A stretch of 11,677 nucleotides of DNA. Origin: Rheinheimera sp. GTDB lineage: Bacteria; Pseudomonadota; Gammaproteobacteria; Enterobacterales; Alteromonadaceae. The notes under the pieces were generated by a model. The model saw only the letters and a program-made list of their open reading frames with translations, was not told where the DNA came from and did not search any database. The position numbers and the translations under genes were made by a program. The stretch spans positions 386 to 12,062 of the forward strand of contig DMYW01000017.1 in assembly GCA_003482455.1 (NCBI GenBank). Direction: 5' to 3'. How positions within the stretch are numbered: the first letter of the stretch is position 1; each line of letters opens with the position of its first letter. Below are positions 7,178-11,677 of the stretch, piece by piece.

Positions 7178-8062
7178 TTAAGCGCGTAGCGCTAATATAC
7201 GTCTTGCACCATCAAGGACAATTATCCCAATGATACCGCCAATCACTAAATCCGGATAGCCCGATCCCGTCCAGGCGACTAAGCCACCGGCAACAATGAC
7301 CCCGATGTTCGCCAGAACATCATTGGTCGAGAATATTTTGGTCGCTTTCATATGCGCACCGTCACTGCGTGACTGTGAGATGAGATAAAGACATAAAGTG
7401 TTAGCTATAAGTGCGACACTCGCCATCACAATCATCAGCGTCGACATGGGTTCAGTGCCAGCCCAAAACCGTCGTGCTACTTCGAACAACACACCGGCTG
7501 CAAGCAACACCTGCAACCAACCTGACAGATGGGCAGCCCTGACTTTCTTGGCGGCGCTAAGGCCAACAGCCAGCAGGGCTACGCTGTAGACGGCAGCATC
7601 GGCCAGCATATCTAACGAATCGGCAATAAGGCCGGTGGATTGTGCCCAGACTCCGACAATCAGTTCTGTGACGAACATCACAGCATTAATAGCCAACAAT
7701 TGGAGTAACAGCTTACGCTCGTCAGCATCGGCTTTGCTGTTTTCAACTGACGCTGTTGGGTCTGCTTGAAACGGCGCTGAGCACTGGAATGCAGCACCTA
7801 AATTTAATGCTTCCAGGCGTTGGGTGATGGTGTCCGGGCTTCCTTGATGCACTACATCAAGCTGTCGGTCTTGCAGAAAAAATTGCAACTGTTGCACCTG
7901 TGGCAAAGCCCCAAGCGCCATCCGGATCAGATTTTCTTCTGAAGGGCAGTCCATCTTGCGAATGTGGTAGCGGGTTTTATGGCACAACTCAGATGCAGGA
8001 CACTCTGGCAGCAGAGCATTTTCAGAGGCTTGCACCTGGGATTTACATTGGCAATCTGACAT
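7178..8062 (-). CDS. Cation diffusion facilitator with N-terminal HMA-like domain
   Basis: The protein has 294 residues. Residues 31-90 (YHIRKMDCPSEE onward) read as a heavy-metal-associated domain with only one motif cysteine (Cys39; CPSE instead of CxxC). Additional cysteines (4, 6, 21, 27) precede it. From about 118 there are six transmembrane helices of a CDF transporter, which exchanges cytoplasmic divalent metal for protons. The usual HxxxD of helix 2 is DxxxD (Asp151, Asp155 in ADSLDMLADA), and in helix 5 the first ligand position is not histidine (IFSTND, Asp248). The protein stops right after helix 6, so the usual C-terminal cytoplasmic metal-sensing domain is missing; the HMA part may replace it. 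The start has GAGG five bases upstream. It is the first gene behind the MerR-type promoter. Metal specificity cannot be assigned; Cd/Zn is likely from context. Confidence 0.85.
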   Translation of the reverse strand: MSDCQCKSQVQASENALLPECPASELCHKTRYHIRKMDCPSEENLIRMALGALPQVQQLQFFLQDRQLDVVHQGSPDTITQRLEALNLGAAFQCSAPFQADPTASVENSKADADERKLLLQLLAINAVMFVTELIVGVWAQSTGLIADSLDMLADAAVYSVALLAVGLSAAKKVRAAHLSGWLQVLLAAGVLFEVARRFWAGTEPMSTLMIVMASVALIANTLCLYLISQSRSDGAHMKATKIFSTNDVLANIGVIVAGGLVAWTGSGYPDLVIGGIIGIIVLDGARRILALRA

Positions 8063-8091
8063 AGCGGCCTCACGTTGAACAAGATACTGCT

Positions 8092-8122
8092 ATTAAAAAC
8101 TATAAAGCCACTTTAAGGTCAA
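8092..8122 (-). promoter_or_regulatory. MerR-type promoter and operator of the efflux operon
   Basis: On the minus strand, -35 TTGACC (8117-8122) and -10 TTTAAT (8092-8097) are separated by 19 bases, the overlong spacer typical of MerR-regulated promoters. The imperfect dyad ACCTTAAAG-TGG-CTTTATAGT fills the spacer. The site lies between the regulator stop and the CDF start. The -10 is 29 bases from the CDF start codon, so the leader is short. It resembles CadR/PbrR/ZntR promoters in layout. Confidence 0.8.
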
Positions 8123-8130
8123 CAGTTTTT

Positions 8131-8550
8131 TCACCGATGTTGTACACAATCGCTGGCACATGGATGCACCAGATTTTTCAGGATCTCACAGTCTTTGGCC
8201 TGATGGTCATCCTGGCAAAGCGCCCGTAATGCCTGTAAATCCGTTTTTAATTGATGAATTTGGGTTAATTGCGTGTCTAAATGCCCCAATTGCTCATCGA
8301 TCAGCGTATTGACCTGCCCGCAAGGTTGGCTGGGATCTTCACGAAACTTCAGGAGTTGCCGGATTAACGACAGACTCATATCAAAGGCCCGGCAATGCCG
8401 GATAAATTGTAAATCTTCGAGATGGCGCTGCTGATAAGTCCGATATCCGGAGGCGGTTCTTGCCGGAGCTGCTAACAATCCCTGTTTTTCATAAAATCGG
8501 ATGGTTTCTGTTTCACATCCGGCCAGCGCCGCCAGTTCACCAATTTTCAT
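8131..8550 (-). CDS. cadR: CadR/PbrR-type MerR family metal-responsive regulator
   Basis: The protein has 139 residues. An N-terminal winged helix-turn-helix (MKIGELAALAGCETETIRFY, then GYRTY near 35-39) is followed by a long dimerisation helix (about 80-115) and a metal-binding loop. Cys77 (PSQPCGQ), Cys112 (LCQDD) and Cys121 (KDCEIL) match the three-cysteine set of Cd(II)/Pb(II) sensors. A short Cys/His tail (HPCASDCVQHR) recalls the His-rich end of CadR. In this family the protein bends operator DNA in a 19-20 bp spacer promoter and activates on metal binding. The ATG follows AAAGG by four bases. Unlike most relatives it is not divergent from its target: it lies upstream of the CDF gene on the same strand, with a promoter in between. 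A matching operator also precedes its own start, suggesting autoregulation. Cd versus Pb versus Zn cannot be told apart. Confidence 0.88.
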   Translation of the reverse strand: MKIGELAALAGCETETIRFYEKQGLLAAPARTASGYRTYQQRHLEDLQFIRHCRAFDMSLSLIRQLLKFREDPSQPCGQVNTLIDEQLGHLDTQLTQIHQLKTDLQALRALCQDDHQAKDCEILKNLVHPCASDCVQHR

Positions 8551-8561
8551 TGCCTTTCATC

Positions 8562-8582
8562 AACTCTAAAGTTACTTTAAGC
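8562..8582. promoter_or_regulatory. Second copy of the regulator operator, in front of the MerR gene
   Basis: On the plus strand, AACTCTAAAGTTACTTTAAGC is 17/21 identical to the operator at 8098-8118 (AACTATAAAGCCACTTTAAGG) in the same orientation. It sits 11 bases upstream of the regulator start codon. No good 19-bp-spaced promoter is seen around it on the minus strand, which fits a repressing, autoregulatory site. A TATGAT -10-like hexamer lies just upstream on the minus strand (8593-8598). Confidence 0.68.
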
Positions 8583-8640
8583 ATTAAATGTATCATAATA
8601 CAGCCAGCAGAAACTGCATTTTAATTGACCAGGGATAGTG

Positions 8641-8733
8641 ATGGAACCAAAGGTCTTGCTTGCCTATGAGAGACGTTTTGCATATATGGAGTTTGCCCAT
8701 ATTCTCGGTCAGCTGTCATGTGGAGTTACTTGA
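8641..8733 (+). CDS. Possible 30-residue ORF, unknown
   Basis: An ATG preceded by AGGG at six bases opens a 30-codon frame (MEPKVLLAYERRFAYMEFAH...). It is divergent from the MerR gene and downstream of the operator at 8562-8582, so it could share that control. It resembles no family I know, and an overlapping +1-shifted frame continues further right, so it may equally be a fragment of a broken gene or noise. Confidence 0.15.
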   Translation: MEPKVLLAYERRFAYMEFAHILGQLSCGVT

Positions 8734-8788
8734 AGATGCTCTGGTAGGCCCTTCGCACGGCAGACTGGCGCGAAATGGCCGGGCAAAA

Positions 8789-9094
8789 CTATCGGTTGTT
8801 GTAAACACCTTTTGGACATATCTTTGAGCGCCTGCCATCTGGCAATACGGGGCGGTCGAACGTCAGTGCCTTTAAGCCGATGTCCATTCCGGAAGAACTC
8901 AGAGAAATTTTAACGCCTGTAGGTAAAAAGTAGGGCTCGTAGTCCTCACCCTGCGCGCGTAAATGCACTTGAGCTATTCCTGATTCACTTGCCACGACGA
9001 CCCAAAAGTCAAAGCTCGTTTTTTCGCTTGCAAGCATGTTAAGCCGATCAGGATAAATCAAGCTCAATTTCGTAAGAATAGATCGTGCTAGCAA
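8789..9094 (-). CDS. Hypothetical protein, unrecognised
   Basis: This is an open frame of up to 101 residues. The longest form needs a TTG start (9092-9094) without a visible ribosome binding site. An internal ATG at 9035-9037 gives 82 residues with only a weak upstream purine stretch. The composition is protein-like (alternating hydrophobic and polar stretch FDFWVVVASESGIAQVHLRA, later LPTGVKISLSSSGMDIGL, a beta-rich pattern), with no signal peptide or membrane helix. It ends ICPKGVYNNR. I recognise no family. It lies upstream of the MerR gene on the same strand, 238 bases away, and is not part of the operon. It could be a decayed or truncated cargo gene. Confidence 0.3.
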   Translation of the reverse strand: MLARSILTKLSLIYPDRLNMLASEKTSFDFWVVVASESGIAQVHLRAQGEDYEPYFLPTGVKISLSSSGMDIGLKALTFDRPVLPDGRRSKICPKGVYNNR

Positions 9095-9234
9095 TTAGCG
9101 TTAGTCGAGAAACTGAATCTGATCCAGTCAGTTGGCACTGGTTTGTGAACTACAACACCTGCTCAACGTTGACTTCAATTGGGGGCGGTGGCCAACTGAA
9201 TTTAGCCAACTAATTTGGAAGAGAATCTCAGAGC

Positions 9235-9293
9235 TCACGAAAAAACGAATGTCCACAAATAAGGCAAAGCAGAAATTCGTTTTTCGTGAGAAC
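9235..9293. repeat. 60-bp hairpin repeat, copy 2
   Basis: Arms TCACGAAAAAACGAAT (9235-9250) and ATTCGTTTTTCGTGA (9275-9289) pair with one bulged base around a 24-base loop. The loop shares GTCC-CAA and GGCAAAG blocks with copy 1 (251-310). The orientation is the same as copy 1, almost 9 kb away. Relative to copy 1, an A-T pair in the stem is changed to G-C on both sides. Confidence 0.7.
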
Positions 9294-9420
9294 AAGATCT
9301 AAGCGACCGCTATTCGCTAGGTACTGACAAAAATTCCTCACCGTCTGACCGCTCTAAAATGTTAGTGATCGTTTGGGCTCTAAAAAAACAGTCCGTATCA
9401 GAACCTTCCTACAGATTTGT

Positions 9421-9456
9421 TGCTCAATTAATGAGCAGGTTCACTTTTTAGCGATA
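9421..9456 (-). other. Weak candidate for a degenerate transposon right end
   Basis: Read on the minus strand, GCTAAAAAGTGAACC (9438-9452) matches the left-end core AAAGTGAAC exactly over nine bases. CATTAATTGAGC (9422-9433) matches the L3 core CATAAATTGAAC at 10 of 12. The orientation is that expected of a right end. However, the spacing is 17 bases instead of about 20, no TGT tip sits at the right distance, and the second match lies in a 17-bp palindrome (9421-9437) that has its own explanation. Treat as suggestive only. Confidence 0.2.
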
Positions 9457-9479
9457 AAGAGCAGAGGTCAAAAATCCAC

Positions 9480-9496
9480 GTTCCTGTATAAGGAAC
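9480..9496. promoter_or_regulatory. 17-bp palindrome, possible operator
   Basis: GTTCCT-GTATA-AGGAAC has perfect 6-bp arms. It lies between the island edge and the tRNA-Arg terminator, with no adjacent gene start. Confidence 0.25.
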
Positions 9497-9530
9497 ATGT
9501 CACAGAATTGGCACAGTTTGGGCACATAAA

Positions 9531-9564
9531 ATAAAAAAACCACTTGAGTTGCCTCTAAGTGGTT
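9531..9564 (-). terminator. Rho-independent terminator of tRNA-Arg
   Basis: On the minus strand, AACCACTT and AAGTGGTT form an 8-bp stem around an 11-base loop, followed by seven T residues (plus strand A-run 9533-9539 partly in the stem). It begins 9 bases after the tRNA CCA end. Confidence 0.88.
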
Positions 9565-9572
9565 GATTTGTA

Positions 9573-9649
9573 TGGCGCACCCGAGAGGATTCGAACCTCT
9601 GACCCCTGCCTCCGGAGGGCAGTGCTCTATCCAGCTGAGCTACGGGTGC
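9573..9649 (-). tRNA. tRNA-Arg (anticodon CCG)
   Basis: The gene is 77 nt with an encoded CCA. The acceptor arm GCACCCG pairs with CGGGTGC, with discriminator G. The D arm carries AGCTGGATAGA. The anticodon arm is CTGCC-CTCCGGA-GGCAG with CCG as loop bases 3-5. The T arm is AGAGG-TTCGAAT-CCTCT. It decodes CGG arginine codons. It stands alone with its own promoter and terminator. tRNA genes are frequent neighbours of integrated elements; no fragment of this tRNA is repeated at the left edge of the window. Confidence 0.97.
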
Positions 9650-9661
9650 GCGATGGTTGGC

Positions 9662-9690
9662 ATTGTAGGGAGCTTTGGGGGCAAAGTCTA
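9662..9690 (-). promoter_or_regulatory. Promoter of tRNA-Arg
   Basis: On the minus strand, -35 TAGACT (9685-9690) and -10 TACAAT (9662-9667) have an optimal 17-base spacer. The -10 ends about 12 bases before the tRNA 5' end, giving a very short leader. Confidence 0.7.
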
Positions 9691-9829
9691 GCTTGTTGAC
9701 GGCGCTTGGGGCTACTGGGTGCGCTAAGCGATTGTTTTTTAGACAGGAGCCGCTGCAGAACAACACTGGATCCTTGGCTGGTTGCGCAGGCTCGGCGACA
9801 TATTGCAGCGCGACACTACGCTGCCCACC

Positions 9830-9862
9830 AACAAAAACGCCGCGTCTAGGCGGCGCGGCGTT
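9830..9862 (-). terminator. Rho-independent terminator of the chemoreceptor gene
   Basis: On the minus strand, AACGCCGCG and CGCGGCGTT form a perfect 9-bp GC-rich stem (9854-9862 with 9836-9844) around a 9-base loop, followed by TTTTTGTT. It starts 16 bases after the chemoreceptor stop codon. Confidence 0.88.
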
Positions 9863-9878
9863 TCGAAGCCACCACGGC

Positions 9879-11501
9879 TTACACCTTAAACTGGTTCACC
9901 CGCAGATTCAGATGCTCGGCTAATTCGGCCAGCGACTCGCTGGAGACGCGGGTTTCATCGGCGCCGGTGGCGGTTTGCGCGGACAAATCGCGGATATTCA
10001 CCAAGTTGCGATCGACTTCCCGCGCCACCGTCGCTTGTTCTTCGGCAGCGCTGGCAATCGTTAAGTTCTGATCACTAATTTGGCTAATCGCCGTGGTGAT
10101 CTCCGCCAGCGCATCCCCTGCTTTACGCGCCAGCAGCAAAGTCGCGGTCGCTCTTTCACTGCTTTGGCCCATCGACACCACGGTTTGCGCTGTTTCCGCT
10201 TGCACAGTGCGAATGGTTTGCTCAATCACTTTGGTCGACTCTTGGGTGCGGTGCGCCAGCGCCCGCACTTCGTCGGCGACCACCGCAAAACCACGGCCGC
10301 TTTCGCCTGCTCGCGCCGCTTCGATCGCAGCATTTAAAGCCAGCAAGTTGGTTTGCTCGGCGATCCCACGGATCACATCCAGCACCGAACCGATCTCATT
10401 CACGCGGTTGGATAACTGCTCCACCCCAACTCGTGACGCTTGCAGCTCTTGCTCGAGCGACTGAATCGCGCCGATGGTCTGCTGCACTTGCTGTTGACCG
10501 TCGCGCGCCGTGGCATCGGCATCGCTGGAGTTATTGGAAGTCGCAGCGGCGCTGCGCGCGACTTCTTCAATCGCCGTGGTTAATTCGGTGACTGCGGTCG
10601 CCGCCATATCCACTTCGGCACTTTGTTGTTGCATGATGCGGGCGGATTGGTCCGTCACCGCATGCAGTTCCTCGGAGGTCACGCCCAGCTGATTGGCTGA
10701 GCGGCTGATATCCGCGATGGTGTCGCGCAGCTGCAGCTGCATGGCCGCCATTGCCCGGATCAAAGCCCCCGCTTCATCGGGCGACTCATCATTAAAACGC
10801 TCACGCAGATTGCCATGCGCAATGGTTTCACTGACATACACGGCATGATTCATCGGCCCCACCAAACTGCGGGTGATCAGCACCGCAAACCCTGTTCCCA
10901 ATATACCCGCGACAAGAATGCTGACTAAAATGCTCACCTCCGCCGCCGCCATGCTGTCGGCCGCTTGTTGCGCTTGTTTTTTGCCGGTGTCGCGCTGGTA
11001 TTGCGCCAACGCCTGCAACGCCTCGGTTAAGCCATTGGATGCTTGAGCAAACCGCTCGTCGCGAAAGGCTTTCGCCTCGGCAAGTTTGCCGCTAGCCAGC
11101 AGAGCCAGTAGCTGCTGATGCAAGCTGTCATATTGTGTTTTAGCGTCCAGTACCTTTTCAAAGGTGGCCCGTCCGGCGGGCGTTTTATGGAAGTTTTCAG
11201 CTTGAGTCGACGCTTCATCGAAGGCTTTTTTGGCTTTTTCAATCGCACTTTGATAACCCGCCGCATTGCCGCCCTCGCCGTCGGCCAGCCAGTTGATGGT
11301 CTCAATGCGGACCAGCAAGAACTCCCGATTCATCTCGCCCACCAGCAAGGCCGCTGGCAGACGGCGCTCGGAAATATTATTTAAATTGCCTTGAATATCA
11401 GTCAGGCGCAGATAAGCGCTGACGCCGACAATAATGCTGATCAGCACCAAAATGCCAAAGCCCACGCTCAGGCGTTTACCGATTTTGAATTGACGTAACA
11501 T
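9879..11501 (-). CDS. Methyl-accepting chemotaxis protein
   Basis: The protein has 540 residues from the ATG at 11499-11501, chosen over an ATG six codons upstream because GGGGAG lies seven bases before it. Order: transmembrane helix 1 (about 11-31); a periplasmic four-helix-bundle sensor of roughly 155 residues; transmembrane helix 2 (about 187-210); a HAMP domain; and a long cytoplasmic coiled-coil signalling domain. The conserved hairpin tip IAEQTNLLALNAAIEAARAG lies near 381-400. Gln/Glu-rich heptads on either side hold the methylation sites. The C-terminus (LNLRVNQFKV) lacks the CheR-binding pentapeptide. It senses an unknown periplasmic ligand and controls CheA and so flagellar rotation. 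The gene is monocistronic with its own terminator. It is visibly richer in GC than the island, consistent with core chromosome. Confidence 0.93.
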   Translation of the reverse strand: MLRQFKIGKRLSVGFGILVLISIIVGVSAYLRLTDIQGNLNNISERRLPAALLVGEMNREFLLVRIETINWLADGEGGNAAGYQSAIEKAKKAFDEASTQAENFHKTPAGRATFEKVLDAKTQYDSLHQQLLALLASGKLAEAKAFRDERFAQASNGLTEALQALAQYQRDTGKKQAQQAADSMAAAEVSILVSILVAGILGTGFAVLITRSLVGPMNHAVYVSETIAHGNLRERFNDESPDEAGALIRAMAAMQLQLRDTIADISRSANQLGVTSEELHAVTDQSARIMQQQSAEVDMAATAVTELTTAIEEVARSAAATSNNSSDADATARDGQQQVQQTIGAIQSLEQELQASRVGVEQLSNRVNEIGSVLDVIRGIAEQTNLLALNAAIEAARAGESGRGFAVVADEVRALAHRTQESTKVIEQTIRTVQAETAQTVVSMGQSSERATATLLLARKAGDALAEITTAISQISDQNLTIASAAEEQATVAREVDRNLVNIRDLSAQTATGADETRVSSESLAELAEHLNLRVNQFKV

Positions 11502-11647
11502 AAGCACTCCCCAATCCATGCTATTTCTTTGAGTTTATAGCGGTTTTGGGAAAATGCTCGCCGCGATGGGCTCTAGTCATCGCCAGAATGTGCCTAAAAC
11601 GGAGCTCGTGCATCGACCGAGTATGCGCAGCCCGATCGAACAGACAT

Positions 11648-11671
11648 AAAAAAGCCCCGACTACGGCGGGG
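11648..11671 (-). terminator. Terminator of an off-window gene, running into a poly-G end
   Basis: On the minus strand, CCCCG-N7-CGGGG (11667-11671 with 11655-11659) is followed by C and six T residues, a typical terminator for a gene to the right. The outer arm merges with a run of ten G (11668-11677) at the window edge, so the true sequence beyond the stem is doubtful. Confidence 0.6.
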
Positions 11672-11677
11672 GGGGGG

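Larger units (their letters stand above)
8583..9234. other. Gene-poor junction between regulator and hairpin repeat
   Basis: No recognisable gene occurs here. It holds a 30-codon plus-strand ORF (8641-8733), a hypothetical minus-strand ORF (8789-9094) and an inverted repeat TCAGTTGGC (9128-9136) / GCCAACTGA (9191-9199) with 54 bases between the arms. The patchwork of short open frames with poor starts suggests remnant or rearranged DNA. Confidence 0.45.

Noticed and set aside
7380..7405. A GACATAAAGTGTTAG stretch resembling a TnsB-type site
   Set aside because: It lies inside the CDF coding sequence, matches only the CATAAAGTG core, and has no neighbouring sites or tip.
9480..9500. A LexA (SOS) box at CTGTATAAGGAACATG
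   Set aside because: The right half-site is ATG instead of CAG, and the site is better read as the palindrome GTTCCT-N5-AGGAAC; no gene start follows.
137..9530. A CRISPR array or integron attC sites, looked for because of the transposon end and the repeats
   Set aside because: No regularly spaced repeats of 28-37 bases exist, and the inverted repeats do not fit the GTTRRRY/RYYYAAC attC cores.
9573..9649. tRNA-Arg as an integration site for an integrase-type island
   Set aside because: No tyrosine integrase is present and no repeat of the tRNA 3' end is found at the left edge; the left edge is explained better by a Tn7-like end.
9500..9766. An 88-codon minus-strand open frame
   Set aside because: It covers the whole tRNA-Arg gene, its promoter and its terminator, so it is not a protein gene.
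10080..11384. Several open frames opposite or out of frame with the chemoreceptor gene
   Set aside because: They are shadows of a GC-rich coding sequence; the chemoreceptor frame carries the whole conserved signalling domain.

Overview
The window looks like gammaproteobacterial DNA of a marine or aquatic type (Shewanella, Aeromonas or Rheinheimera-like; genus is an inference). The evidence is the tRNA-Arg(CCG), the chemoreceptor and the CadR/CzcCBA gene types. It splits into two parts. Positions 30 to about 9.46 kb are an accessory metal-resistance island. From about 9.53 kb to the end lies ordinary-looking, visibly more GC-rich chromosomal DNA: tRNA-Arg, its terminator and promoter, and a methyl-accepting chemotaxis protein. 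The last bases are a terminator stem for an off-window gene, running into a ten-G homopolymer that looks like a contig end.

The left edge holds the most informative signal. A terminal TGT at position 30 is followed by three direct copies of an 18-bp motif (AACCATAAAGTGAACTTT-like) starting at +10, +64 and +90 from the tip. Motif and spacing match, as I remember it, the left end of the Tn6677-type Tn7-like transposon, a member of the CRISPR-associated type I-F3 group. No tns, tniQ, cas or CRISPR sequence is present, so the window shows only one end plus its presumed cargo. No convincing right end is visible; a degenerate candidate lies near 9424-9450, downstream of the tRNA. Two 60-bp hairpin repeats with compensatory base changes sit near the two edges of the island (251-310 and 9235-9293).

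All recognised island genes are on the minus strand. In transcription order they are: a CadR/PbrR-type MerR regulator; a cation diffusion facilitator with an N-terminal HMA-like domain; a small exported histidine-rich protein; the complete tripartite efflux pump czcC-czcB-czcA; and a CopC-like periplasmic Cu(II)-binding protein. A hairpin after the last gene may be a terminator. A 21-bp operator occurs twice (17/21 identical): once in front of the regulator, and once between regulator and CDF gene, where it fills the 19-bp spacer of a classic MerR-type promoter. The likely model is that Cd/Zn/Pb-type ions activate the regulator. The CDF protein then moves ions from cytoplasm to periplasm, where the histidine-rich and CopC-like proteins may buffer them and CzcCBA exports them across the outer membrane.

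The stretches 137-665 and 8583-9530 contain no gene I can support with confidence. They hold the hairpin repeats, several good palindromes and two weak small ORFs.
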